Assembly: GCA_022708765.1 (NCBI GenBank)
Contig: JAKIYB010000023.1
Coordinates: 1-18,198 of the forward strand
Direction of reading: 5' to 3'
Source: Armatimonadota bacterium
GTDB taxonomy: Bacteria; Armatimonadota; Hebobacteria; CAIYQO01
DNA length: 18,198 bases
The position numbers and the translations under genes were made by a program. Under the pieces are notes generated by a model. It had not been told where the DNA came from. It did no database searches and worked only from the letters and a program-made list of their open reading frames with translations. Numbering within the stretch: the first letter of the stretch is position 1; the number at the start of each line of letters is the position of its first letter. Of the stretch, positions 1-7,005 are shown one piece after another.

Positions 1-159
1 CTGTACGCGCTGCTTGCCGACGTGACGCCGCAGGTTGAGCGCTTCCTGTCCGCCAACGGCACCGATGATGCCGCCCGGGCACGCGCGCGGCAGGGACTGG
101 CGGCCCAGGCTGCCGCACAGTATCGCTTGCTGGCCGATTTTGCGAAACTGGACCGTTGA
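1..159 (+). CDS. C-terminal end of a CDS, possibly glycyl-tRNA synthetase beta subunit
   Basis: Frame 1 is open from the first base to a TGA at 157-159, giving 52 residues that begin LYALLADVTP and end LLADFAKLDR. The pattern is a helical stretch with a hydrophobic-V-x-x-F segment, then DDAARARARQGL, then a final L-A-D-F-x-K-L. It resembles the closing DALR-type helices of bacterial glycyl-tRNA synthetase beta subunits, which commonly end in ADFSKL- or ADISLL-like sequence. The usual VMVM stretch of that family is not evident, so the identification is tentative. hisB starts 21 bp downstream on the same strand, so the two may be co-transcribed. The 5' part lies outside the window. Confidence 0.55.
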   Translation: MYALLADVTPQVERFLSANGTDDAARARARQGLAAQAAAQYRLLADFAKLDR

Positions 160-180
160 CTCGCACCATGGGAGACTGAC

Positions 181-768
181 ATGCGCACGGCAACTATCAC
201 ACGTACTACCGCGGAGACGCAGATCGCGCTGACGCTGACGCTGGACGGCACGGGCACGTCGCGGGTGGAGTCCGGCATCGGCTTTCTCAACCACATGCTC
301 ACGCTCTTTACCCGGCACAGCGGCTGCGACCTGACGGTGCAGGCGACGGGCGACACCGAGGTGGATGACCATCACCTGACGGAAGATATCGGCATCGTGC
401 TGGGCCAGGCGCTGGCGCAGGCGCTGGGCGACAAGAAAGGCATCCGGCGCTACGGCGACATCCTGTTGCCGATGGACGAGGCGCTGATGCTGGCGGCGGT
501 GGATTGCAGCGGGCGGCCGTACTTCGTGTGGGAGGTGGCGCTGCCGCAGCCGAAGGTGGGCACCTGGGACAGCGAGTTGGCGGAGGACTTCTTCCGCGCG
601 CTGGCGGTGCATGGCGGGCTGACGCTGCACCTGCGGCTGCTCTCCGGGGTGAACACCCACCACATCGTGGAGGCGGCGTTCAAAGCCTGCGCCCGCGCCT
701 TGCGCGAGGCGATGGCCCCCGACCCACGGGAAACGGGGGTGCCGAGCACGAAGGGGACACTGACCTAG
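181..768 (+). CDS. hisB: Imidazoleglycerol-phosphate dehydratase (HisB)
   Basis: This enzyme of histidine biosynthesis dehydrates imidazole glycerol phosphate to imidazole acetol phosphate, with two Mn ions, in the cytoplasm. The 195-residue length is that of the monofunctional bacterial enzyme, with no fused phosphatase domain. The metal-binding signatures of the duplicated fold are all present: GIGFLNHML at 32-40, VDDHHLTED at 61-69 and NTHHIVEAAFKA at 158-169, plus the family C-terminal PSTKG at 188-192. The ATG at 181 is preceded by GGAGA at 171-175. No other his genes are visible here. The preceding gene is probably unrelated to histidine and the next encodes a sugar isomerase, so hisB seems detached from a classical his operon. 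Confidence 0.96.
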   Translation: MRTATITRTTAETQIALTLTLDGTGTSRVESGIGFLNHMLTLFTRHSGCDLTVQATGDTEVDDHHLTEDIGIVLGQALAQALGDKKGIRRYGDILLPMDEALMLAAVDCSGRPYFVWEVALPQPKVGTWDSELAEDFFRALAVHGGLTLHLRLLSGVNTHHIVEAAFKACARALREAMAPDPRETGVPSTKGTLT

Positions 769-796
769 CGGATCATTTGTTATGACAACCACTGTT

Positions 797-824
797 CCCC
801 CTCCCCCAGTATTGGGAGAGGGGG
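797..824 (+). terminator. GC-rich hairpin after hisB, possible terminator or intergenic repeat
   Basis: CCCCCTC at 797-803 pairs with GAGGGGG at 818-824. After one C/A mismatch, CCCA at 805-808 pairs with TGGG at 813-816 around the loop GTAT. The hairpin starts 29 bp after the hisB stop. No clear T-run follows, so factor-independent termination is uncertain. The sequence after it is a G-rich tail with a second small hairpin, GCGCCC/GGGGCGC near 840-855, resembling the G-rich intergenic repeats common in high-GC genomes. Confidence 0.45.
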
Positions 825-912
825 TCAGAGGGTGAGGGCGCGCCCGAAGGGGCGCTATGCAGGCTGTCATGATCAATGGCCTGTATCATTTCTCAATCGC
901 GAGGTATACACC

Positions 913-1458
913 ATGCTCTCCCGAACTGAATTCGAACAGGCTCAGTCCCGCGCGGCGGCCGCGCTGGCGGCGGCGGGGATCGTCATTACTCCCGAGGAAC
1001 GGGCGAATATCGAGGTGGCGGACTTCGGGTTGAACGATCTGGAGCGGATCGGGCTGGAAATCGTCGTTTACGTCAACACTGAACGCTGCTGCGCGAAGGA
1101 GCTGGTGATGTTCCCCTGGCAGATTTGCCCGGAGCACCGGCACCCGGCGATTGATGGACGGCCGGGCAAAGAGGAGACGTTTCGCTGCCGGGCGGGGCAG
1201 GTGTATCTCTATGTGCCGGGCGAGCCGTCGGCGTATCCGATGGGACGCGTGCCGACCGAGCAGGCCGGGGCGTTTACGGTGTGGCACGAGATCGTGCTCA
1301 ACCCCGGCGAGCAATACACGCTGGCGCCGAACACCCTGCACTGGTTCCAGGCCGGTCCCGAGGGCGCCATCGTCTCCGAGTTCTCCACAAAGAGCGTAGA
1401 TGAGGCCGACGTCTTCACCGACCCGGATATCCAGCGCATGCCGGAGGTCGCGGAGTAG
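913..1458 (+). CDS. D-lyxose ketol-isomerase-like cupin protein
   Basis: The predicted 181-residue product is a single cupin domain of the D-lyxose isomerase family (formerly DUF1498), which interconverts D-lyxose and D-xylulose, and often D-mannose and D-fructose, with a divalent metal. Likely metal ligands are H75 and H77 in PEHRHP, E88 in GKEETF and H143 in NTLHWF, on the expected beta strands. The segment SEFSTKSVDEADVFTDPDIQR (155-175) is also typical of the family. An upstream extension to 832 is open, but the ATG at 913 has GAGG at 901-904 eight bases ahead and gives the usual family length. It lies 168 bp upstream of a glycoside-hydrolase-like gene on the same strand, which suggests a sugar catabolic role. 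Substrate preference cannot be read from the sequence. Confidence 0.85.
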   Translation: MLSRTEFEQAQSRAAAALAAAGIVITPEERANIEVADFGLNDLERIGLEIVVYVNTERCCAKELVMFPWQICPEHRHPAIDGRPGKEETFRCRAGQVYLYVPGEPSAYPMGRVPTEQAGAFTVWHEIVLNPGEQYTLAPNTLHWFQAGPEGAIVSEFSTKSVDEADVFTDPDIQRMPEVAE

Positions 1459-1480
1459 TCCCGCGGCCCCCCTCGCGGGA
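1459..1480 (+). terminator. Short perfect hairpin after the lyxose isomerase gene
   Basis: TCCCGCG at 1459-1465 pairs perfectly with CGCGGGA at 1474-1480 across an 8-base loop, starting immediately after the stop codon. There is no following T-run. A second small palindrome, GCGCG-TAA-CGCGC, lies near 1496-1508. They could be a weak terminator or an mRNA-stabilising hairpin between the isomerase and the next gene. Confidence 0.3.
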
Positions 1481-1626
1481 CGTATGGAACAGGTGCGCGT
1501 AACGCGCGGCAGCGTGGCGACCCGCGCCGGGGCACTACTGCTCTGGTTTCTTCCGTGAAAGCCCCCCACGAAAGGAAGCTCCTCCTTCACGCGGAAAGAA
1601 GCAGCAACACCAGCGGAGGTATCTCC

Positions 1627-3117
1627 ATGCCCGGTATCGCGTTGAATGAAGACAACAGCCACTACTTCGCCTCCCGCGCGGGGCAAGCGCTGGACCGCGA
1701 GGCCGTGGCAAGCTGGGTAGATCAATATGCCGACACGCAGGTGCGCGAACTGCTGCTCTGCCCGAACGCCATGCGCGCCAGCTATGCCAGCGCCGTTCGC
1801 GAGCCGATCTGGCATGGCTACGACCCCGACGGGCCGGATGACCAGCCGCTCTTCGCCAGCCTGCCGCCCGCGGGACGCGCCGGCGCGCGGAGGTGGGTGC
1901 ATACCGCCTGGCAGTTGGCGCATGACGGCATTGATCCCTACGCCGTGTGGATCGAGCGCGCGCGACAACACTACCTTTCGCCGTGGATGACGATGCGGAT
2001 GAACGACCTGCACGGGGTGGATGACGACGCGAATTTCATGCACAGCGAGTTCTGGCGCGCGCATCCGGAGTATCGCCGCGTACCCTACCGCTTCGCCGGC
2101 TGGACGGATCGCGCGCTGGACTACGGCCGCGAGGAGGTGCGCGACCATGCCATGCGCTTCATCCGCGAACTGGCGGAATGCTACGATTTCGACGGGTTGG
2201 AGCTGGACTGGATGCGCTTCGGCTACCACTTCCGACCTGGGTACGAGGCGGAAGGCGCGGAGCTGCTTACCGCCTTCACTGCCGAGGTGCGCAAGCTGCT
2301 CGACGGCTGGGAGCACACCCGCGGTCACCGCATCTTCCTGGGCGCGCGGGTGCCCTCGCGGCCGATGACCGCGCTGCGGTTGGGCATGGACGCCGTGGCC
2401 TGGGCGCGCAAGGGCATCGTTGACTGGCTGGTGGTGACGCCCTTCTGGGCGACCTGCGAAACGGATATGCCCATCGAGCTCTGGCGAACTCTGCTCGACG
2501 GTACGGGGGTGACGCTTTGCGCCGGATTGGAGGTGCTGCTGCGGCCGTATCCCGGTTACCCGGCTCATCCGTGCAACGCGCTGGAGACCGTGCGCGGAGC
2601 GGCGGCGGCCATGCTCGACCGCGGCGCCGACCGTGTCTACCTCTTCAACTACATGGATGGCGAGACGGCGATGGCCAACGTGGAGGAGGATTACGGCGCG
2701 CTGCTGCGCGAGGTGGGCGACCTGAAGACGCTGAAGGATAAACCGCGCCGCCATGTCGTCACCTTCGCCGATACCTGGGCGCCCGGTGAAGCGGAAGGAT
2801 ATTTGCTGCCTTCTGCCATGTCCGCCGGAAGCTGGAAAACCTTCCGCCTGCCCACCGGCCCGGCGCCGTCGGGCGCGTCGGAAGTCATCCTCGGCATCCA
2901 GGATGGTCTGGCCCTCGCCTACGACTCGCTGGAGGTCCGCGTCAACGGCGCCCCCTGCGCCTTCGCCGACGCCATCACCCTCGCCGACCCCAAACCCGCC
3001 TTCCCCACTTACGCCTACATCATCCCCGACCACACCCTCCACCGCGGCGACAACGTGGTGGAAATCCTCGCCCACGAAGCGGTCACGGTGGGATGGGTGG
3101 AGATAGCTGTGATATGA
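1627..3117 (+). CDS. Glycoside-hydrolase-like TIM-barrel protein with C-terminal beta domain
   Basis: The predicted product is 496 residues with no signal peptide, so probably cytoplasmic. Residues about 30-345 alternate helices and strands as in a TIM barrel. The strand-4-like motif DFDGLELDWMRF at 187-198 (D189, E192, D194) recalls the DG[IL]xxD signature of GH10-like hypothetical glycosidases (GHL families). Further barrel-like strands are RIFLGARV (235-242), DWLVVTPFW (266-274) and VYLFNYMDG (337-345). Residues about 375-496 look like a beta-sandwich (TFRLPTG, LEVRVNGAPC, GDNVVEILAHE) of carbohydrate-binding type. The open frame extends upstream to 1555, but the ATG at 1627 has GGAGGT at 1615-1620 and is preferred. 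It follows the lyxose isomerase and faces the polysaccharide lyase, so a role in sugar or oligosaccharide processing is inferred. The substrate is unknown. Confidence 0.7.
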   Translation: MPGIALNEDNSHYFASRAGQALDREAVASWVDQYADTQVRELLLCPNAMRASYASAVREPIWHGYDPDGPDDQPLFASLPPAGRAGARRWVHTAWQLAHDGIDPYAVWIERARQHYLSPWMTMRMNDLHGVDDDANFMHSEFWRAHPEYRRVPYRFAGWTDRALDYGREEVRDHAMRFIRELAECYDFDGLELDWMRFGYHFRPGYEAEGAELLTAFTAEVRKLLDGWEHTRGHRIFLGARVPSRPMTALRLGMDAVAWARKGIVDWLVVTPFWATCETDMPIELWRTLLDGTGVTLCAGLEVLLRPYPGYPAHPCNALETVRGAAAAMLDRGADRVYLFNYMDGETAMANVEEDYGALLREVGDLKTLKDKPRRHVVTFADTWAPGEAEGYLLPSAMSAGSWKTFRLPTGPAPSGASEVILGIQDGLALAYDSLEVRVNGAPCAFADAITLADPKPAFPTYAYIIPDHTLHRGDNVVEILAHEAVTVGWVEIAVI

Positions 3118-3158
3118 GCGGTGTCTTGTGCTGTGCACCCCGGATGGACGTATCGGGA

Positions 3159-5234
3159 TCAGAGCCGCGTGTCAACGGTGAACGTTCCCGTTTCTTTCGA
3201 GGAGATGGTTGCGGTCTTCCCATCGAAGGAAAATTCCACCGCCGGTAGGGCGGCGTCTCGATATGGAAACAGCAATGTCGCCATGCGCAGCGGCAGTGCG
3301 GTGCGCAGAGACACGACCAGCGCCGGAGCTGGTTCGATTTTATTGTAGCCGTCGGAATACCATCCGCCACGCGGTTTCTCCTGGCCTTCCTCACGGGAAA
3401 GCCCGACGATCGGCCGGGTTGCCAGCGGCCACACGAGCAGGTTGGCATCGGGGAAAGCGGTGTGCGCGGATGCGTTGCCCACGATGAGTGGTCCCGGGGC
3501 GAACTGGAAGCGCGACATGATGTCGTGCTCGCCTTCGCCTTCCAGCGAGTCAAATACCACCCAACAGCGATCCCGCGCGAAGACGATCTCGCGGCGATGG
3601 GTGACGCGGATGGCATTCTTTGGGCCGTACCCCAGGTCGTAGATACCGCGGGCGCGTATGTCACCCGGCTGAGCCTGCCATCCCAGATCCAGGGGTTTTT
3701 TCGCGATCCAGGTATCGCGCCGCGTTCGGCTGTTCTGCCCCTGTCCATCTACCAGGATGGTCGAGTGCGCGTGTGTGCTGATCAGGTAATCGTAGTAAGA
3801 CACGGCTGAGTGGTCGTAAAGATGGCGACCGGGATCAACGAGGAAGTTGCGCCCGTAGGCGAAGAGCCAGAATCCCAGCTTATCGTCATGCTGATGGCCG
3901 CGGCCGAAAGGACCGGCATCGAAGGCCAGGTACAGGTCGCCCTGATCCTGCCGCTGGCGCAGGAAGGCGACGCCGGCATACGGATACACCTCCGGCCCGA
4001 GTTTGTCGGCCGGCCGCAGAAACGCCTCCAGGCTTAATGCGGTCATCTGGCGAGTCAGATTTGGCACGGCACCCGGGTCGCTGTCGTTGAAGGCGACATG
4101 CTTGCTGCCGTCCGGCGTGATGGTCTGCTGACTATACTGCACCATCAAGCGCAGCGTGTCCAGGGTCGCCGGCGTCAGATCCATCCCGATCGCTCGCAGC
4201 GATCGGCAGGCATTCGCCAGGTTATTCACCACCACCTGGTGGTAGTGTGGCGTTAACTCGTCCTGCACGCCGTCGGGCAACACCTGGTCGGCAATTTGCG
4301 CAGCCAGCGAATCCCGGCAATAGGTGGCGAAACGCTCGGTGTCACGGAGCACCGGGAAACGCTCCAGCACGGCCAGCATGCCCATGCAGCCGATGGTCGG
4401 CCAGTTTCCTCCGTGGCCGTTGGTGACGATTTCCAGGTAGGCGAGGTGGTCATGCAGCGATTTCAGGATGCGCAGTAATTCCAGCGGTTCCACTTGCCCG
4501 TGATCAACCAGCGCATCGAGCGATTGGCTCCAGGCGCTGGCATGAATCGCCAGGTTCAGATACGAGCCAAAGGCATAGGGCTTCATCTGGAAGGACCGGC
4601 CGAAGTCACACTTCGCGATCCAATCGAGTATCAAGCCGACGGCTTTGCGACTGTAGCGCTCGTCGCCGGTGGCCCGATAAGTCTGGGTGAGTGGCGCCAG
4701 ATAGGTGAAGCGGTTGAGATCATGCCCCCAGTGGGCTGTACCGGGGTTGGCATCCCAATCAATCGCTGCCGGCAACTGATGCGTCTCGCCATAGAAGGTG
4801 AAGCGGTTGGCGAGGGCGTCATCGGCCAGTGTTCGGGCCGCTGCTGTCAATTCAGGCTTCACGGCGGATGGTTGCTGCCGGCAGGCGGCGAGCACTGCCG
4901 CCAGCGCGCGGGGCAGATCCCCGGCCTGACGCGCGTCTGCCAGCCCGGGGATGCGTCCGGGATCAAGCAGCGCCAGCGCCTTCCAGGCGAACTGCTCGTC
5001 CGTCAATCCTTCTGGGTCGAACGAGCCCAACACGGCGAAAACGTCTTGCCGATTCTGCGTTTTCAACTGTGGCAGGTCGGCCCGTGAGTAGAGTCGGCGC
5101 GTCGGCGGGAGGTTTGGATCTTCAGCATGCACAGGCATAGGTCTCACTCCATACAGGCAGAACAACACCAGGAGGATCGGCCAAGCGATTCTCTGGAGAA
5201 GATTTACGATTCCGATACGCGGCAGAGTATGCAT
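3159..5234 (-). CDS. Secreted heparinase II/III-family polysaccharide lyase
   Basis: The 691-residue product is predicted to cleave uronate-containing polysaccharide by beta-elimination outside the cytoplasm. The N-terminus has a hydrophobic stretch (about 16-30) and a plausible cleavage site after PVHA at 37, i.e. a signal peptide. Residues about 40-400 form the helical (alpha/alpha) toroid, with NGHGGNW (272-278, N277) and DELTPHYHQ (325-333, H330 and Y331), matching the Asn and Tyr/His catalytic positions of the heparinase II fold. Residues about 415-690 are the beta-sandwich heparinase II/III-like domain, with GRGHQHDD (444-451) and LVDPG (465-469). No strong ribosome-binding site is seen before the ATG, so the start is less certain. 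It converges with the glycoside-hydrolase-like gene 41 bp away. Specificity (heparin, alginate or other) cannot be assigned. Confidence 0.87.
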   Translation of the reverse strand: MHTLPRIGIVNLLQRIAWPILLVLFCLYGVRPMPVHAEDPNLPPTRRLYSRADLPQLKTQNRQDVFAVLGSFDPEGLTDEQFAWKALALLDPGRIPGLADARQAGDLPRALAAVLAACRQQPSAVKPELTAAARTLADDALANRFTFYGETHQLPAAIDWDANPGTAHWGHDLNRFTYLAPLTQTYRATGDERYSRKAVGLILDWIAKCDFGRSFQMKPYAFGSYLNLAIHASAWSQSLDALVDHGQVEPLELLRILKSLHDHLAYLEIVTNGHGGNWPTIGCMGMLAVLERFPVLRDTERFATYCRDSLAAQIADQVLPDGVQDELTPHYHQVVVNNLANACRSLRAIGMDLTPATLDTLRLMVQYSQQTITPDGSKHVAFNDSDPGAVPNLTRQMTALSLEAFLRPADKLGPEVYPYAGVAFLRQRQDQGDLYLAFDAGPFGRGHQHDDKLGFWLFAYGRNFLVDPGRHLYDHSAVSYYDYLISTHAHSTILVDGQGQNSRTRRDTWIAKKPLDLGWQAQPGDIRARGIYDLGYGPKNAIRVTHRREIVFARDRCWVVFDSLEGEGEHDIMSRFQFAPGPLIVGNASAHTAFPDANLLVWPLATRPIVGLSREEGQEKPRGGWYSDGYNKIEPAPALVVSLRTALPLRMATLLFPYRDAALPAVEFSFDGKTATISSKETGTFTVDTRL

Positions 5235-5322
5235 TGCTTTACGTTTTCAGTAACCCTGCCGCAAATACCTGCTCGGATGTTCATGAGATCGTTTCTAATA
5301 CTACTACCGTCTTTCATCCACT

Positions 5323-5546
5323 ACCCCCTGAAAGGAGGGTGCGAACGAGAGCAAGGATGCTGAAGCTCTCTGCTATTGAATAGCGCTCTGCTCGGTACCC
5401 GGTTGGCCTGCCCGAATCATTGCGTCCCTGCAGAGGGACGCCTGGCCGTATGGCCTCGCAGGGGGTACTTCAGTGCCCGCATTCCCTATTCATATGTCAA
5501 TGAGCTTCAGCGTGCGTATGCTGGTTCGCCACCTTCTTCAGGGGGT
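5323..5546. repeat. Structured intergenic element, copy 1, with imperfect inverted flanking arms
   Basis: The core element is 5363-5507 (145 bp). Conserved hairpins are GCGTCCCT/AGGGACGC (5422-5441, loop GCAG), GGCC/GGCC (5444-5455) and GGGTAC/GTGCCC (5463-5478, loop TTCA). GCTGAAGCTC at 5359-5368 is perfectly complementary to GAGCTTCAGC at 5502-5511, spanning the junction between element and flank. Farther out, 5323-5346 and 5524-5546 form an imperfect inverted repeat (ACCCCCTGAA ... GCGAAC against its complement). The copy lies between two leftward genes. It is closely similar to the copy at 17033-17189, including the shared GCTCGGTACCCGGTTGG. Confidence 0.85.
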
Positions 5547-5552
5547 GGCGAA
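5525..5552 (+). repeat. REP-like hairpin with CTTCAGG in the loop
   Basis: TTCGCCACC at 5525-5533 pairs perfectly with GGTGGCGAA at 5544-5552. The ten-base loop contains CTTCAGG, recalling the CTTTAGG loop of the hairpins at 6512-6533 and 7009-7030. The opposite flank of copy 1 (5323-5340) carries a similar palindrome in reverse orientation. Alternative folding with that flank is possible. Confidence 0.55.
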
Positions 5553-5591
5553 AGGGATGTGCGGTAGTAGGACTAAGTGGAAAACCTCACG

Positions 5592-6323
5592 TTACGCTGA
5601 TGGTTCCGCCGGCAAATACTCCCGCAAAAACCCATACCACTCCACCTCCTGCGGCAGCGTGTCTTCGCGCAGTTTCGCATCGTGCAGGAGGGCGATGGCC
5701 TCTTCCACCGAGCCATACATTTCCTCATCAATGGCGCCGAATTTATACACCAGCCGGATGAGCGATTCCGCCGGGGTGTAGCCGAGGTCAATGAGGTAGC
5801 CGACCAGGAAGGTGTTGACGGCTTCCGGATGCTGCTCGTAGCGCATGAGCTGTTTGAAGAGGATGGTCGCGCAGCGCTGGGTGGTGTCGGGATAGAAGCT
5901 GGCGATGAAGATGAACGCGTGCGCCGCGCACACCCGCGCCATCTCGTCCTGCTCGTCATCGGCGAGGAAGGCCGTCAGCGCGGGGAGCGCCGGCGCGCCG
6001 ATGAGCCCGAAGACCGCCGGCAGATCTTCGCCGAGGGTGTCATCATCATACGTGTAGGGAATGAGCGCGATGAGCACCTCAACCCCCTCCGCCGCGCGCA
6101 GTTCGCCCAACGCCCGCGCGGCGTGCAGCGGCGCCCAGTATTTCCGCGATTCCACCGGCGCCTCGATCAGCGCCATATCCGACGCCATGCGAATCAAGCC
6201 GGGAATCTGCTCGCGCGTGATGCCCATCGCCGGATAATTGGGCCAGGGTTCGCGAAAGCCGCCCGGATCGCCAAGTTTGAGTAACTGGTCAACCGGCGCG
6301 TCGTAAGCCGGGGTTGCGGTCAT
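5592..6323 (-). CDS. DUF1186/HEAT-repeat-like protein
   Basis: The 243-residue product is soluble and almost entirely helical, with repeats such as LIRMASDMALIEA, LHAARALGELRAAEGVEVL and IGAPALPALTAFLAD that look like HEAT/PBS-lyase repeats. Residues about 165-220 (NTFLVGYLIDLGYTPAESLIRLV, then IDEEMYGSVEEAIALL) resemble the C-terminal part of DUF1186 proteins. There are no signal peptide, membrane segments or catalytic motifs, so a protein-protein scaffold is the most that can be inferred. The ATG at 6323 has GGAGG seven bases upstream. A TACAAT-like -10 lies near 6350 on the minus strand without a recognisable -35. The gene is isolated between two repeat-filled gaps. Confidence 0.75.
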   Translation of the reverse strand: MTATPAYDAPVDQLLKLGDPGGFREPWPNYPAMGITREQIPGLIRMASDMALIEAPVESRKYWAPLHAARALGELRAAEGVEVLIALIPYTYDDDTLGEDLPAVFGLIGAPALPALTAFLADDEQDEMARVCAAHAFIFIASFYPDTTQRCATILFKQLMRYEQHPEAVNTFLVGYLIDLGYTPAESLIRLVYKFGAIDEEMYGSVEEAIALLHDAKLREDTLPQEVEWYGFLREYLPAEPSA

Positions 6324-6423
6324 GCCATGTCCTCCGGGGAAGCGCTATCATATTGTACCGGAATTTACGCCCGCATGGAGATACCCGCGCCATCAATTTC
6401 ACTCCCCAACCAGGGGACAGCTC

Positions 6424-6575
6424 CAATACTGTTGCTTGATGCATAATGTCATGTGACCCGCATCGGTGTGAGATATCCGTAAAAGCCCCGTTCACGGGGC
6501 GCAGTTCGGTAGGCCGGCGCTTTAGGGCCGGCCAGGTGCGCGAGCCATCGCCTTTGTCGTAAAGCAACAGTATTG
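6424..6575. repeat. Inverted-repeat unit enclosing an uninterrupted tandem hairpin
   Basis: CAATACTGTTGCTT at 6424-6437 is perfectly complementary to AAGCAACAGTATTG at 6562-6575. Inside are the hairpin GCCCCG-TTCA-CGGGGC (6485-6500) and a GTAG-headed hairpin, GGCCGGC/GCCGGCC (6512-6518 and 6527-6533, loop GCTTTAGG). The approximately 50-nt inner unit, from AAAGCCCCGTT through GTTCGGTAG to CTTTAGG, recurs at 6821-7030, where its first hairpin is opened by copy 2 of the structured element. Confidence 0.7.
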
Positions 6576-6598
6576 ATGCCTGCACAACAAACACCCGC

Positions 6599-6627
6599 TT
6601 GACAAACAAACGTATTTGTGCTACACT
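6599..6627 (+). promoter_or_regulatory. Strong sigma70-type promoter into non-coding DNA
   Basis: TTGACA at 6599-6604 and TACACT at 6622-6627 are separated by exactly 17 bases. The start of transcription would fall near 6634. No convincing ORF follows. The transcript would run through the AT-rich stretch, the palindrome at 6763 and structured element copy 2, and could eventually reach the SpoIID-domain gene at 7209. It may produce a non-coding RNA or a long leader. Confidence 0.55.
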
Positions 6628-6756
6628 CCTACCCGTACCATGACAACCGCATACCGCCTGTTCGCATGAATACGATAGAATTGGGGGTCTTACCATACTT
6701 TCTGCAAAAAAACAATCTTTTATTTTCTCGGCAAACGTTCGCATGCCTGCTGGTTT

Positions 6757-6785
6757 GTAGTAGCGCCGCAACCTTAGCAAGGCGC
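6757..6785 (+). repeat. REP-like palindrome headed by GTAG
   Basis: GTAG at 6757-6760 is followed by GCGCC (6763-6767) and GGCGC (6781-6785) around a loop that contains CCTTAG. It resembles a degenerate version of the GTAG + stem + CTTTAG hairpins at 6509-6533 and 7006-7030. Confidence 0.4.
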
Positions 6786-6822
6786 GTCCGACCAGGCAGC
6801 CTGATCATAGTTCTCCGCCAAA

Positions 6823-6997
6823 GCCCCGTTATGCTCTTTGATTCTTAAATACGACTATGCCCAGCAGCGGCTCGCTCCCCCCTATCCGGTGCGTCCACGC
6901 AGGTGGACGCCTGGCGCGAAGGCGCCTCGCAGGGGGTACTTCAGTGCCCGCATTGGTAACCATAACGCCATTCATGAATCAAAGAGCATCACGGGGC
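6823..6997. repeat. Structured intergenic element, copy 2, seated inside a GCCCCGT/ACGGGGC hairpin
   Basis: The 159-bp insert is 6831-6989, bounded by perfect 14-bp inverted repeats, ATGCTCTTTGATTC and GAATCAAAGAGCAT. The flanks GCCCCGT (6823-6829) and ACGGGGC (6991-6997) continue the stem after one T/C mismatch. The conserved hairpins are GCGTCCAC/GTGGACGC (6891-6910, loop GCAG), GGCGC/GCGCC (6913-6926) and GGGTAC/GTGCCC (6933-6948). Relative to copies 1 and 3, two base pairs in the first hairpin are changed with compensation, and the second hairpin is one pair longer. GCCTCGCAGGGGGTACTT and CAGTGCCCGCATT run on without difference from copy 1. Confidence 0.85.
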
Positions 6998-7005
6998 GTC
7001 GTTCG

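Noticed and set aside
886..3138. 750-codon open frame on the minus strand
   Set aside because: It is antisense to the cupin and glycoside-hydrolase-like genes. Its composition (His/Arg/Gly/Val-rich, no domain pattern) is that of a shadow frame in high-GC DNA, whereas the + frames have family motifs and ribosome-binding sites.
5363..5507. Classic riboswitch or T-box
   Set aside because: Copies precede unrelated genes in different orientations, two lie in divergent gaps, and no known aptamer core, T-box or specifier sequence was recognised.
6289..6780. 163-codon minus-strand frame in the palindrome-rich gap
   Set aside because: It overlaps the start of the DUF1186-like gene and covers several hairpins; it has no ribosome-binding site and no protein-like pattern.
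6618..6848. 76-codon frame downstream of the strong promoter (alternative ATG at 6666)
   Set aside because: It has no ribosome-binding site, runs through a REP-like palindrome and into element copy 2, and ends inside the element's inverted repeat. The sequence resembles no protein domain.
6831..6989. Retron msr-msd or group II intron
   Set aside because: No reverse transcriptase gene in the window, no intron domain V motif and no branching G arrangement was seen. The element is also too short for an intron.
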